DNA of 64,000 nt, from the NCBI GenBank assembly GCA_035772735.1, contig JASDFA010000019.1, forward strand, positions 35,921,001 to 35,985,000, in the 5' to 3' direction. This document shows, piece after piece, positions 1-12,171 of the stretch; positions within the stretch are counted from its first letter, which is position 1, and the number at the start of each line of letters is the position of its first letter. This DNA comes from Datura wrightii. Its lineage: Eukaryota > Streptophyta > Magnoliopsida > Solanales > Solanaceae. Under the pieces are notes generated by a model. It was not told the DNA's origin. It saw only the letters and a list, made by a program, of their open reading frames with translations, and searched no databases. The translations under genes were made by a program, and so were the position numbers.

Positions 1-290
1 GCTACCGATCAGCTCCAACTTGTCCTAAATATGGCTAGACACATCTGGGTAAATGCCGTTTAGGTAGAGATGGTTTTTTGGTTGTGGCCAGCTGGGTTAC
101 AAATTTAGAGATTATGCATCAGTAGGACCGGGAAAGGCTCAGTCCACTACCTCAGTATCCCCAGCAGGTCGCCAACTCAGTAGGGTACTACTTCAGGTAT
201 AGATGGCAGTTTGCGCCAAAATCGTTTTTACGCCTTATCTTCTCGTCAGGATCAGGAGAACTCACTTGACCTGGTCACAAGTATATTGCA
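1..290 (+). pseudogene. gag C-terminal fragment (zinc knuckle), P1
   Basis: The first 130 bases encode a degenerate CCHC zinc knuckle: a Phe-Gly-Cys-Gly-Gln-Leu-Gly-Tyr core is readable, but the final Cys is Tyr, and a stop precedes the core. In this family the knuckle lies at the C-terminus of gag and packages element RNA. A Gln/Ser/Pro-rich spacer leads to the protease. Only this C-terminal end is in the window. Confidence 0.65.
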
Positions 291-299
291 ACTCTTCCA

Positions 300-800
300 T
301 CTACATGTTTACGCCCTTCTAGATCCAGGAGCCACAATTTAATTTGTAACTCCTTATATAACTGTACAATTTGATATTAGTCCAGAAGTCCTATAAGAAC
401 CCTTCTTAGTCTCTAGTCTTGTTGGGGAGTCAATTAGAGCTAGCCGAGTGTATAGAAACTGCCCAGTCTCAATATTGAGTAAAGACATTCCAGTTGATCT
501 AGTAGAGCTAGACATGGTCGACTTCGACCTCATTCTTGGGATGGATTGGTTACATTCCAGTTATGTCTCAATCGATTGTAGAACTAGAGTCATCAATTTT
601 CAGTTTCCCAATGAGCCAGCCTTAAAATGGAAGGGTAGTGCATTAACACCTTGGTGTCAGTTTATTTCCTACCTTAAGGAAAAGAATATAATTTCGAAAG
701 GGTACATCTATCACTTAGTTAAGTCAGAGATTCCAGCAATGAGACCTCGACTATCCAGTCGGTTCCAGTGTTAGCGAATTTCCTGACGTCTTTCTGAAAG
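300..800 (+). pseudogene. aspartic protease and PR-RT linker, P1
   Basis: A Leu-Asp-Pro-Gly-Ala-Thr segment near 325-345 corresponds to the active-site loop of plant gypsy proteases. It is followed by an in-frame stop and, near 517-550, by the conserved FDLILGMDWL block. The longest open stretch is 448-774. The protease would cut the Gag-Pol polyprotein. Context: directly after gag and before RT. The stop after the active-site loop and a shift near 770 make it non-functional. Confidence 0.75.
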
Positions 801-859
801 ATCTTCTTGGAGTCCCTCTCGAGTGAGAGATAGACATCGACATAGACCTTCTTCTAGAC

Positions 860-1645
860 ACCTAGTCAATCTTTATTCCTCCTTATAGAATGTCTCCAAC
901 TCAGCTTAATAAGTTGAAGGAACAATTGAAGGACCTTTTAGATGAGGGCTTTATAAGACCCAGTTTTTCCCTATGGGGTGCTCCAGTGTTGTTCGTGCAC
1001 AAAAAAGACGGTACACTCAGTATGTGCGTCGACTACCATCAGGTTAACAAAGTCACAGTAAAAAATAGGTATCCCCTACCCACGGTTGACGACTTGTTAG
1101 ATCAGCTTCAGGGAGCTAATTGTTTCTCCAAGGTAGATCTCAGATCGGGATATCATCAGCTTAGGGTTAGAGAATGTGATACATTGAAAATAGCCTAAAC
1201 AACTCGGTATGGTCACTATGAATTCTTAGGTATGTGTTTTGGATTAACCAATGCTCCTGCAGCTTTAGTGGATCTGATGAACAGGGTATTCAATCTGTAC
1301 CTAGACTTGTTCGTCATTGTTCATAGATGATATCTTGGTATACTCCAGAAATGAGGAGGATAATGCCAGTTACTTTAGTATAGTGTTGCTGACTCTTAGA
1401 GACTGTCAGTTGTTTGCTGAATTTAATAAATATGAATTCTAGTTGAAGTTTGTGGCTTTCCTCGGTCATGTGGTCTCAAATGAGGGTATTCAGGTTGATC
1501 CTCAAAAGGTAGCAACAGTAAAGGATTGGCTAAGACCTACTTCCCCAACCGATATCAAGAGTTTCTTGGGTTTAGCCGGTTATTACCAATGGTTTATAGA
1601 GGGATTTTCCTCTATTTCATCCCCTCTGACTAAACTAACTTAGAA
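860..1645 (+). pseudogene. reverse transcriptase, P1
   Basis: The RT fingers and palm are readable: a PVLFVHKKDG block, the VDYHQVNK block, NRYPLPTVDDLLDQL, then FSKVDLRSGYHQL (first catalytic Asp). The region then stops at 1198. A second stretch carries FGLTNAPAA, and the catalytic FIDD box near 1320 is reached only across a small deletion that shifts the frame. The connection segment FLGHVVSNEGIQVD to FLGLAGYY lies at 1443-1643. The protein would copy element RNA into cDNA. Several lesions mean no full-length product is possible. Confidence 0.88.
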
Positions 1646-1649
1646 AAAG

Positions 1650-2140
1650 GTGAAGTTTCAGTGGTTAGACTCATTTGAGAAGAGTTTCCAAGAGTTGAAG
1701 ATTCTACTCACTACAGCTCCGATTTTGACATTGCTAAAAGGAACTACTGGGTTCGTAATCTATTGTGATGCTTCCCGAGGTTGCCTCGATTGCATTCTGA
1801 TGCAGAGGGGTAAGATGATATTTTATGCCTCCAGATAGTTCAAGGTTCTGAAAAGAACTATCCGACTCATGACCTTGAATTGGCAACAGTGGTAATTTCT
1901 TTGAAGATATGGAGACATTACCTTTTTAGGATTCACGTTCACCGACCACAAAAGCCTTTAGTACATGTTCAGTTAGAAAGATTTGAACCTCAATTAGAGA
2001 AGGTGGCTGGAGTTATTGAAAAACTATGATATGAGTGTGCTATACCACCCAGGCAAGGCCAATGTAGTGGTTGATTCCCTAAGAAGGATGTCTATGGGAA
2101 GCATTGCTCATGTTGAAGAGGCAGAAGGGAACTAGCAAAA
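1650..2140 (+). pseudogene. RNase H domain, P1
   Basis: After a stop at 1641-1643 the frame resumes with KKVKFQW..SFQELK and the RNase H motif VIYCDASRG (first catalytic Asp), open to 1838. The following THDLELA block, the region normally encoding FTDHKSLQY, and the ADALSR-like block near 2060-2090 are in changed frames. The domain would remove the RNA strand during cDNA synthesis. It is fused downstream of RT as usual in this family and is broken by at least two frameshifts. Confidence 0.8.
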
Positions 2141-2242
2141 GATATCCACAGGTTAGCTCGGTTGGGGATGCATTTGGTTGATTCTGCTGAGGGCTGAGTT
2201 GTAATCCAGAGTGGGTTAGAATCCTCACTGGTAGTAGAAGTT

Positions 2243-3172
2243 ATGTTAAAGCAGGATGATGACCTCATACTACTCAAATTGAAAGAAGCAGTTCTAAGGA
2301 AGGAGGTGGAGGCTTTCTCCAAAGAGGGAGATGATGAACTTCATTCCCAGGGTAGACTATGTGTACCAGATGTAGATGACTTGACACAACGAATACTGGT
2401 AGAAGAAGATAGCTCGAAGTATTCTATTCACCTAGGTGCCACTAAGATGTACTATGATCCACGAGAAATCTAATGGTGGAATGACATAAAGAGGGACATC
2501 GCCGAATTTATAGTTAAGTGTCCTAAGCACTAGCAGGTTAAGGTTAAACATCATAGACCCAGGGGTATGAATCAAAATATCAGCATACCCACGTGGAAGT
2601 GGGAGGAGGTGAACGTGGACTTCATTACAGGTCTACCTCGTACTCGACGACGACATGATTCCATTTGGGTGGTAGTAGATCGGATGACAAAGTCAACACA
2701 TTTCCTACTGCTCATGACCACAAACTCAGCTAAAGATTATGCTAGACCGTACATATAGGAGTTAGTTAGACTACATAGGGTTTCCTTGTCCATCATCTCA
2801 GACAGGGGTACCCAGTTCACCTTGCATTTCTAGAAGTCATTTAAGAAAGGACCTGGTACTCAAGTCAAGCTCAGTGTAGCTTTTCACCCTTCAAAAGATG
2901 GACAAGCCGAGAAGACTATTGATACCTTGGAAGACATGTTGAGAGCTTGCGTGATCGACTTCAAAGGTAGTTGGAATGATCAACTATCTCTCATCGAGTT
3001 TGCATACAACACCAAGTACCACTCCCGTATTCAGATGCCCGCATTTGAGGCATTATTTGGTAGAAGGTGTAGGTCTCCAATAGGGTGGTTTGTGGTTGGT
3101 GAAGTTACTTTGATAGGCCAGATTCAGTTCACAAGGCCATTAAAAAAGTTTAGCTTATTAGAAAAAGGTTGA
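2243..3172 (+). pseudogene. integrase N-terminal and catalytic core, P1
   Basis: The HHCC zinc-binding part covers about 2390-2540 (IHLGATKMYYD.. then CPKH with a stop in place of the residue before QVK). The core has the first catalytic Asp in VNVDFITGLPRTRR (2610-2645), the second in SDRGTQF (about 2800) and Glu in GQAEKTIDTLEDM (about 2905). FEALFGRRCRSPIGWF closes the core near 3100. Stops at about 2473, 2533, 2758, 2832 and 3170 break it. The enzyme would join cDNA to chromosomal DNA. Confidence 0.85.
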
Positions 3173-3660
3173 AAATAGTACAAAGCCAACATAAATCATA
3201 CGCAGATGTTAGGAGAAGATAACTAGAATTCGCTGTAGATGATTGGGTTTATTTGAAGATTTCACCTATGAAAGGAGTGATGAGGTTTGGGAAGAAAGGA
3301 AAACTTAGTCTGAGATATGTGGGACCCTATAGGATTTTGAGGCAAATTGGAAATGTGGCCTATGAGTTAGAGTTACCTTCGGAGTTAGCATCGGTGCAAC
3401 CAGTCTTCCACGTGTCACTATTGAAGAAGTGCATCAGTGATCTGACCTCAATTGTACCACTAGAGAGTATGGATGTAAAAGATAATCTCTCTTATGAAGA
3501 AGTTCCAGTTCAGATTCTTGACGGTAGGTTCATAAGTTGAGAAACAAGGAGGTCGCTTCAATGAAAGTGTTATGGAGGAATCAGTTAGTTAAGAGCCACC
3601 ACGGAAGCAGAATCAGACATGATAGCTAAATATCCTAATTTTTTTCCTTCCATCTTAGCT
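3173..3660 (+). pseudogene. integrase C-terminus with chromodomain-like tail, P1
   Basis: Open at 3253-3540, with the GPYRIL block (GPY/F module) at about 3325-3345, PVFHVSLLKKC, then EEVPVQILDGR, the start of the chromodomain. After a shift at 3537 the text continues as LRNKEVASMKVLWRNQLV, which is chromodomain strand and helix sequence, then decays. In chromoviruses this tail steers integration to marked heterochromatin. M2 on the other strand has a better preserved copy at 36178-36372. Confidence 0.8.
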
Positions 3661-3869
3661 TTAGTGTCAAGTATTAAGATTTTCCCCACTACTCCATTCA
3701 ATTCAACACCTGTCAGTCCTTTCCGTGATTTAATGTGCATCCTAGTTGCATAAGTTCAGTTAGTATGTTAGCTCAGTTTGGAGTCAGTCACTCCCTCAGT
3801 AATCTATTCATAGTGTCAAGCATTGGGATTGAAGCTCTTTCCCTATTCTATCAGCTTAGTTAGTATCCA

Positions 3870-3900
3870 TTAGAGGAAGAATGTCCCCAAGGGGAGATAT
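3870..3900 (+). other. polypurine tract of P1
   Basis: A purine-rich run with AAGGGGAGATAT lies directly before the LTR start TGTAATACCCC. It would prime plus-strand cDNA synthesis. Its position fixes the LTR boundary and the + orientation. Confidence 0.75.
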
Positions 3901-5957
3901 TGTAATACCCCATAGCTTCCTAAGACTATCTTGGAAATTTAAGAGTTGATTATGCAGAAAACTGGAAAAATTACCTAAGTAAGAGTCATAGTAAGACTCG
4001 TACAATCGAGGTACGTGTTGTACCATGACTCGTGACTGGGTGGATGGTGAAGATCAGGAAATAAGATTAGAGGAACCATGAAACGATGTTACGGATCGTA
4101 CAATAGAGGTACATATAGTACATAATAGTTGTGGAAAAGTACATAAATTTATTTTGTTAGGAAAATCCTGAGTAACCGGGAGAGAAGGTACGACTCGTGG
4201 GATGAGGGTACGACTCAAAGGATGAGTTGTGAGAGAGATCAGATGTAGACTAAGGTTTTACTTACAAGTTGTAATACCAATCGTAGTATGTAGGAAAGAG
4301 TTATAGAAGGTATCAGTGGAAAACTTCAAAGGGACTGGGTGGAGCATAGTCCCCAACTACGGCTCATGGTACGAACCATAGGATCATGGTATGACTTGTA
4401 GGTTGAGTAGTACCACCTGGAGGGCAGAAATTTCATTAAGTGTATCAGGGAAATCTTGTAAAACCCTATCGACTTAACTTCTTAACTATATAGTTTATGG
4501 TGTTTTCAGGAGGGATTTTAGAGGAGTAGTTGATCCCGTCCCTTATTATTTTCCAAAAATCATATAGCAGAAGTACGAAGAACTTAGATAGTTCTCTTAG
4601 AGAAGAAGCTAGGGCTTTCAAGTTTTCTTCTCAGATTCTCCATGTTCTTGCCAGGAAATTTGACTACAGGTATGTGTGAATTGAACAAGGGAATGGTTCT
4701 TCCCTTATTCCAAAAAACTCTTCTAAAATGCTTATTAGTTCTAGCTCTAAAGTTTATAGTTAGGGTTCGTTTGTCAGTAAGTTTATGGATTCCTTTTTTC
4801 TATAATTTTCTAGAGTATTGAAGGTTATTGTTAGCTATACTTCTGATCATTATCTCCTTACATGAAATTATATTATTTAGCCCTAGTTTCTTTGAATATA
4901 GTTAATTGAGTATTTCAACATGTTCTAATTACTAATGTTCCTTGACTCTATTAATTCTTACAATCACCATGTTTTAACTATCACGTGAATTACCAGTCAG
5001 TTAAAATGTTAATTCAGTCTCAGTCGAAAGTTAGCCTTTTCGATATTTCCACTAATGTCAGCTGATCAATTTGACTATAATTAGTTTTTGAGAGGTTCAG
5101 TAACACACCTTAATATCTGTTATTAGGTTGTTGTTTAGATGGTTACAACGCTTTCAGATAAAGCAGCTCTAGCAATTCTTAGAACACTAGTTTCCAGTTA
5201 TCATGTCTTTTAGACTCTCAGGGTACTTCCAGAAAGGTATCCGTGACTTAGTCTAGCATATCAATTTTGAGCTATCAACCTAGTAGTCATAGTTATGGTT
5301 CTCCATGGGAGTAGTAGCACAGAGCTATCTGGGTTCACCTCAGTTAAGTTATTCAAATTTAAGGATATGCGTATGATCATCAGTCAGTGCTTGTACCCAC
5401 ATTATTACTGTTATACTACAGTACTTATCAGTTTATAGTTGGTCATTTCATGTCATCTCAGCCAGCTATGTATTCTTACTATTTTACTTACCTCTTGCAT
5501 ACTCAGTACGTTCAGAGTACTGATGCATATTTTTCATGCTATATCGAATTATGATACAAGTACAGGTACCCAGACAACATCATCAGTAGTTTTCTTCCGT
5601 CGATTCAGCAACATTAGTCATTCGTGAGCCCTCATCATTCGAGTACAAGACTTTACTTTATTTCATTTTCCTTATCAGTATTACTTTAGAGTTAGCTGAG
5701 TGTTTGTCCAAGAAATTCGCCAGATCTTAGACATCTTTCAGACACAGTATTGTTATGTATGTTTTGCACCTGTCGCATAAATTTTAGTATATTGTCGGAT
5801 ATTTTCTTTTATCAGAAAGTAGTTTATTAAGTTATATTTTCAGTTTGCGCTATATTAATTCAGTATGTCAATGTGATGTTTAGCCATTGGTTAGCTTGGG
5901 GTCACTTGTGGAATCAAGTACCGTGCCGTGTTCAAAGTGTAGACTTGAGCCGTGACA
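3901..5957 (+). repeat. 3' LTR of P1 (Tekay family)
   Basis: A 2,057 bp LTR beginning TGTAATACCCC and ending CGTGACA. The first half (about 3960-4420) holds repeated ACGACTCGTGG-like words. The second half has CAGTAC/GTACTG arms at 5504-5522 and degenerate versions of the TATCA/TGATA and CCTC/GAGG inverted repeats that are better kept in other copies. The LTR would supply promoter and poly(A) signals. The bases after it, GGTGC at 5958-5962, are the expected target duplication, but the partner lies outside the window. No gene is seen in it. Confidence 0.88.
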
Positions 5958-6009
5958 GGTGCCTATTAACTTTGGGGAAATAGTGTCTACACAGATGAAG
6001 CGTAGGCCA

Positions 6010-6705
6010 TACTGCAAGGAACTTCAATGTCATACACCGCTCTCATCACCTAGTTGTGCCTCAAATTAAGACTGTCATTATTCCTCGATGAATCCCCTAG
6101 CTCCACTACTGGTGTCATTACTATTGATAGGAAGAGGGATGTGGATTCACTCAAGAGAAAAAGGAAAAGGATGCAAGCATGCGGGACTCCCAAAGTATCC
6201 ACCTCTCATAGCATAGAGGAGACTCCCATAGCTCCTAACCTCAACATGCCACACACCGAGACATCGGGTCATGCATCCGCAGAGGCACCATTCAGAGGGT
6301 CTTCACCTCCTCCTCCATCCTCTGGCCCATCTGGAATCCATAGGTTGGCTAAAATGAGCACTCTCATGAGAACCAACTCCAAAAGTTGGCTAAAAATCTC
6401 CCTGCTCTTTTCATCAAGACGGTGAAGAAGGAAATGAAGAATATGTTTGAAAGCCTGAAAAGCTATGTTCTTGAATAGATGTAGTCCAGGGAGAAATCAC
6501 CTTTCTCCGAGCTAAAGTGAGGGAGTTTAGGAGTCGGGCACCAACGGAGGATCCGGACATGAGCTTACTTGATGCAGCCATGTCTGCCCTATCTACAATT
6601 CGAGGTCCTATTGATGATTTATTTAAGGGCTTAGGTGGGAATGATGAGGAAAACTTGGGATATGAATGCCATGATGAGGAAGAGGCCAATAATGATACTG
6701 AATAG
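6010..6705 (+). pseudogene. C-terminus of putative plant transposon protein ORF, A1
   Basis: Two open stretches in different frames, 6054-6425 and 6517-6705, read as one C-terminus: a basic KRKRKRM cluster, a Ser/Pro-rich linker (SSPPPPSSGPS), a predicted helical part (KVREFRSR, LLDAAMSALSTI) and an acidic tail (DEEEANNDTE) before a stop. The same plan, a domain then a Ser/Pro or acidic tail, is seen in the A2 copies. The function of this ORF family is unknown; in Athila-type elements it occupies the place after integrase. A shift near 6420-6500 breaks it, and the N-terminal domain is missing because P1 inserted upstream. Confidence 0.55.
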
Positions 6706-7439
6706 TAGCCACATTAGAGAGTTCTTACCATATTTTGTTCTTAATATGCAAATTGAGGATAATGTAATTTCTTAGTTGGAGATGGGATGTCTCTCTCTTG
6801 TTGGTTATTTTGTCCTTTTGTTGCCCTTATTGGGCTCAAGTTCTTATGTTATTAATGTGTTGCATTTTTAATTTTGATTAGCCCTTGTCAGGCTGGTGAT
6901 GAATGAAAATGTTGCTTTTTGACTAGTTAGTGCCACTGATGGGCCATTTTAAATTGCCCAATGCTTAATGACCCATGTCTTAATAATCGTCTTTGATTAT
7001 AGTAGTCAGCAAATAAACTCCAAGGGTTTTCTTTATACCACAATTCTTTCCAAAGAAGCGGTTTACTTTTATTGTCGAACAAGGTGGCATTTCCCAATGA
7101 TAGATTGAGAGGAAACTTTCTTAAGGAAAAAGGCTGAGTTTAGAGTCTTTATAAGTTGGTTATTGCACTTGATTTTGAGCGGCACCACCGAAAATTTTTA
7201 GATGGCATGAAAAATGGATTTTGAGGAAAAAAGGGGCATTCAAATTTTAAAATTGAGCATTCTTTGGTCATGAGTTGCACATTCCTTGTTTGGCTTTTTA
7301 ATTCACATGTTATCATGTCTAAAGTCATACTCTTGATATGGTTGTATGAATTATGTGAACTTTTTGGAGCGTGATGCCTCGTGTGGTGAGGCTTTTAGCT
7401 TAATTTTCATGCATTAATAGTTGTCTAGAACTTGCCCTA
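6706..7439 (+). other. non-coding 3' region of A1, part 1
   Basis: AT-rich sequence between the ORF end and S1. No long frame, hairpin or tandem repeat stands out. It continues at 9620 after the solo LTR. Confidence 0.5.
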
Positions 7440-9619
7440 TATCACGATCCGAACATACGCCCAGATCGAGACACAGGACAAAGAACCCTGAGAGGCTTCA
7501 AGTCGACCCATGGAATGAACATGACTTCTAAAATCAACATAATAATACAGAAATCTAACATACATAATATCGAAAGTCTTAAAATCTGATACATCAAATA
7601 TATGAATACATAACAGCGAGCTAAAACTGAAAACATACTATGTCTGATAAGCCTCTACATACTAACGAGTTGATGGGAAAGATCCCAACTAACTCATTAG
7701 AAACTAAAAATACTGAATACAAGCTGAAAAAGGATCCTCGAAGGATGAGGATTCACCAACTCTGGCTGAGAGATGCTAACTCTAAGGATCTAGCTAACGG
7801 AGGGACTGCACCTAAATTTCCGAGCCTGTATCATGTAACGATACAACATAGAGTATGAGTTAGCACTTGGAATGTACTAAGTATGTAAGGTAAGTAAAAA
7901 AAAAAGTTAAGATACATAAGGGTGCATAAGAGTAGGATAACATGATCATATAGTAAATGTCGTAATGTAAACATAAGGGCTCTAGGTTTTTAAACCATTC
8001 ATAATTTCAATCATAAATCGTAGTCATAAGAGAAAATTTATAAAGCATAACTTGAGCGTAAGTAACACAAACATAACCACGCATAAGTCATGAGGAACAA
8101 TGAGATGACTCGTCTTAACCGACACCATCATGATAGAGCTTACATGATACCCCACTATTTCGACCAAGTGGTCAGGACCATCCCAGGCTTTCCAGGTAAG
8201 GGATGTGCAATATGGTGATAGGACAGGTATCCAATAATAAATGTATATACCTACAGTGGCATGTAGTTCTGATAGCACGGGGTTTACCTGAACGCTGGGT
8301 CTACTTGGTGCTAGACACTACTCCCAAAAACATGCACATGAGGGCTCGTATAGTAATTGTGAAATCATTCTTGAAGTTCATGAAGAAATAAATAATAAAA
8401 TAATGGATCCCACTTGAAATACATGATTAGCCATGAATAAGGGCCCATGAGTTAGCCAAGAGTCATAAATTCATAAATCAAGAAAACCATGCATACTTGT
8501 AAAAGTTTATATATGTAATATTTATAAATCCATGAAGTGTACTTGAAGATAAATTATAACATGAATCATAAATCATAACTTAGACTTAGTAAGATCAACA
8601 ATCATAATAGAATCATAACTTAACTTTTCCTGAAACTTATATCATTAGGAAGAATTTAATTAACATTTTAAACTATGAATTAATAATCAAAATAGGTATA
8701 AAATTTGCCCATATATATTAAAACATGATTTGATACATGAAGGGAATTGACCCATAGATTGATGATAGAGAATTTCACAAAATTTGGAATAAACCCCATA
8801 AGATCATGAACTTAAATCTAGAATTGAAATCCTTGAAATTGAGAAGAATTTTGAGCATGAGAGGGAAAGGAACTCTGATTCATAACCTTACATACCTAGG
8901 TAAATCTAATTTACACTCCCTCTTGAAAGCCAAAGGAAATTGGAGAAAAATTGGGGAATTCCTCAAGCTTAATCTCTAAGGACGAACTTTAAACATTCAT
9001 GTAGGGAATGGTAAGGCTTAGGATAGGTTTAGCACTCTTAAAACCCTTCTAACTGAGCTTAACATGACATAGTATAGGGCATAGGAGTTTAGAAGTTATG
9101 AATTTACCCTTACTAACTTCACTGGAAATTACATACTGCCTAGAGTAATGACTCATCCAACGGGTCGTTACCTCACTCAATGTTTCGCTCCATTTTCCAA
9201 ACTCAGGTCTGCTACCACGACTGGACATGAAAAGTCGTTACTAGTCATAAAAACTTATTGTTCTCACTTGTTGCCACCACTGCCCATAACTATTCACCTT
9301 CTGGAAGTCCTCTTAACGAAAACATATGACGACTCGTTGTCTCATAAAATGAGTCGTACCATGACTCTTGCCAGTCACCTTGGCAAGGACCACTCTCAGA
9401 ATGACTTATTTCCATGACTCATTACACTAACCAACGAGTCGTTCCATGGCTCGTTGGTCGTGGACCTGCCGAGCACACACTCACCACAATAGGGACCAAC
9501 GGTCCGTGGAGCTTCCCACAACTCGTACAATGAGTCATGTTGTAGTAATTTTCCAACTTTTCTGCTAAACATCTTTTTTAACTTCCGAATCTAGTCTTAG
9601 GCACTTCCGGGGTATTACA
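7440..9619 (-). repeat. solo Tekay LTR S1 (reverse) with near-perfect target duplication
   Basis: Reading on the minus strand it starts TGTAATACC (9619 downward) and ends CGTGATA (7440), the Tekay LTR ends. Length 2,180 bp, close to M1's 5' LTR, which it resembles along its whole length. Flanks are CCCTA (7435-7439) and CTCTA (9620-9624), a 5 bp duplication with one mismatch. No internal domain is present, so it is a solo LTR left by LTR-LTR recombination. The promoter half (about 9140-9540) is full of ACTCGT/ACGAGT words. The short open frames inside are chance. Confidence 0.85.
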
Positions 9620-10750
9620 CTCTAAGTGTGACTCAAGGAAAAATTCAAGATGTAGTTGCACTTAGAACATGATTTTAGGCTTTGTTTTGATAGTTACTTC
9701 ACCTATATGACCTCCTTGAATATTCATCTTTGCTAGCCAATGTTGAGCCTTTAGCCCTTTTCTTTTAGAACCATATTACAAGCCTATTACTCTTCTTAAA
9801 ATCCCTATTTTGGCACCCTTTTCTTTTAGAACCAAAAGCCTGAGTTTGGGTATTTTCAAAAGAAAATGGGAAAATGTGAGCTTCAATTTGAGGTATCACC
9901 AAAGTGCGATGAAATGGACAATTTTGTTGGTTAAAAACCTAAACATTAGAAGAAAAAGAAATATCGATAGGTGCTACCTCTTTCTTAGATGAGGAAAAAG
10001 GGGGAAATTAATGAGATATAGAGATGACTCTTATTACAAAATTGAAGATATTGATCAAAGAGAGATAAGGTGAGATGATCTCAATAGAAAAATTGAGTTA
10101 GCAGAAATGTTCACAAAAAGGGTGTCAGGGAGGTTCTAGCCCCTAGAACAAAAAAGTCATCCTACCTTTACCCCTATCCTTTATTATAACCCCCAAGTAA
10201 TAATTGATTTTGAGTGTAGCAACACTATATTAGTGGCGAGTTGCACGAAAGACAAGCCTATGGGTCAAGTTTTAGTCATGAGAATATCTTTGTGAGGGTG
10301 AGCATATTTGCCTTATTTTATAATCCCTTTGTGTGTGAATTTCTTGAAAATTAATGGATTCTCTCTTTATGTGAGTGTCATCACTTCCTTGGGTAATATG
10401 CTTGAATGTGTTCAAAGTAAAAGACGTGATGAGACAAGAGTGTAGTGATCTTTAAGGCAAGCTTTGAATGAGAATTTTCAATGACTTAAGATGCTATGTG
10501 ATCTTGTTTTGGTAAACCATGCCCCTTGTTATGAATGAAATAAACACTTGTGCATCATGCTAATTATTTGTGGTTACCTCATGAAGCATTTGCATAAATT
10601 GTTGAGTCTTTGCTTTTCATTGAGTCGGTGTGAGATTTCGGGGTTCTCTTAGTCCTAATGATCCCTTGTGCAAAAACTCATATGGTGTGACATGCTTAAT
10701 TCAATTGTTTAGCTGTAAAGAAATGCCTTTCTTGCGGACAAGCAATGGTT
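9620..10750 (+). other. non-coding 3' region of A1, part 2
   Basis: The continuation of the A1 3' region between S1 and the polypurine tract. AT-rich, no convincing coding frame. Long untranslated 3' regions of this kind are usual in Athila/Tat elements. Confidence 0.5.
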
Positions 10751-10764
10751 AAAGTTTGGGGGTT
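10751..10764 (+). other. polypurine tract of A1
   Basis: AAAGTTTGGGGGTT directly before an LTR starting TGATGAGG. Runs of this type (AAGTTTGGGGG) sit before the 3' LTR of Athila/Tat elements and prime plus-strand synthesis. Confidence 0.7.
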
Positions 10765-12171
10765 TGATGAGGTTTTAATTTACCAACTCATTAGGCTTTA
10801 AAGCATAAGCATTTGCTTGGTTTTCAAGTCATTTCGAACGATTTTATGCTCTTTCTATTTGGTTTCTCCTGGTATTCAATTTAAATAGAGAAAGCAAGAA
10901 ATTGAACAAAAAACATGGAGCTAGAAGAAGAGGCCATGCGTTTCGTTGGATGACACCTCTAAAAGACAAGCCAAACACAGGAGAGCACTGCTTGTATGTT
11001 GAAGGCACACCTATGGAATGAGGGTCCGCATATCTAGGACCCTTCCTAGACATACTGGCCCCCAACTGCGATCAACCGGCGCCTCTTGAATGGACACCTG
11101 CAAAACGTAGGTGTCAAGTAAGTGAGGTTGTCATTAAAGGGGTAAAATTGTCTAGTACAAGAAAACAGGTGCAACTTTACCCTATTTTTATACACCGTTT
11201 GTAAAGAATAGAATATTCCATTCCATAATATTCCATATTTTTAGCAGAGAATTTTAGAGAGAGAAAATGATAGAGAGATGTGAGAGCTTTTTCGTTCATC
11301 TTCTTCATCTTTCTAAGGTAAAAAACTCTATTGAAGAACAAATTGAGCTTGAAGTTTTTTTTTAATAATGAATGATAGTAATTCGTTTATTAGTTTTTTC
11401 TTTTGTTCTTCATCTATGAGTAGTTAAACACCTTGCTAGGGCTGTGTTCATGATAGGGGCTAAAATGGATTGGGTTTTAGTACTTTAATCTTAGAATTAC
11501 TTATTTAGTATAAATCCATTGTTTTCTCTAAATTATAGTTGAAATATCTATAATTGCAAGTATAGATTATGTTTACTTATTCTATTGTTTCTTGAAAAAG
11601 AGGAATAGAATATTAGTGAGAAAACAATGGTGGGTTATTGGGTTATATTATGTTGGGTTAGGATATAAATAGCCAATACTCATTTTCATACATCAATTAA
11701 AATTGTGGCTATAGGTAGTTGAATTGTTACCCAAGTCATAGTGGTTGGTGTAAATGGAACCTTGGGGTTCGAGAAAACCCGAGGCAAAAGAGACCCAAGT
11801 GGTTGAGAAACATCGAGTGTTGCCTTGTCCAAGACTATGTTTGTAAGTAATACTTTGATTTGCTAGTTAAACCCAACCCTATAAATTCCCCATCAATAAC
11901 ACACCCCTAGTAATTGCTCATATTGTTACTTTAAAGTTGGTTGCCTTATTTTATTCATTGAATTTGAATTCATAGTGTGATCTTACAACCCCCAGTATTT
12001 AGATTCCTAGTTTTGATACAATGATGGTATTTTATTTAATTTGATAGATGAATTTTGTTGCTGTCAATCTTCATTCCTTGTGTATTCAACCCCGACCCAC
12101 TAGTTGGGTAAATTATATTGCGACGACCGTGTACTCTTTCTCCTAGTGAGGAGTAGATTTGGACGTCGTCA
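10765..12171 (+). repeat. 3' LTR of A1
   Basis: A 1,407 bp LTR from TGATGAGG to GGACGTCGTCA. The end with CGACGACCGTGTACTC followed by GACGTCGTCA is typical of Tat/Athila LTR ends. A TATTTTTATACA box near 11185 could be the promoter. It differs from the N1 and A2 LTRs and so belongs to another family. The next bases are the middle of a Tekay LTR, which marks the element boundary. Confidence 0.7.

Larger units (their letters stand above)
1..5957 (+). mobile_element. Tekay-type Ty3/gypsy chromovirus P1, 3' part
   Basis: The window opens inside gag of an LTR retrotransposon. Reading rightward come a gag zinc knuckle, aspartic protease, reverse transcriptase, RNase H, integrase and a chromodomain-like tail, then a polypurine tract and a 3' LTR that starts TGTAATACCCC and ends CGTGACA. 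Protease before RT and integrase last is the Ty3/gypsy order; the LTR start and the chromodomain-like tail point to the Tekay/Del chromovirus clade. All coding parts carry frameshifts or stops, so the copy is dead. The 5' LTR lies left of the window. It sits inside Athila-like element A1, whose sequence resumes at 5958. Confidence 0.9.
5958..12171 (+). mobile_element. Athila/Tat-like element A1, 3' part
   Basis: After P1 ends, the sequence is the C-terminus of a plant-transposon-protein-type ORF, a long non-coding 3' region, a polypurine tract AAAGTTTGGGGG and a 1.4 kb LTR. That order matches Athila-type elements, and A2 on the other strand shows the same plan. A1's 5' part lies left of the window beyond P1. 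Its 3' region is split by solo LTR S1 (7440-9619). Its LTR ends at 12171 against a Tekay LTR in mid-sequence, so A1 inserted into that LTR. Confidence 0.75.

Noticed and set aside
6414..6689. A 91-codon minus-strand frame rich in Ser and Pro
   Set aside because: Antisense of the A1 transposon-protein C-terminus; the plus strand has the basic cluster and acidic tail expected of the family.
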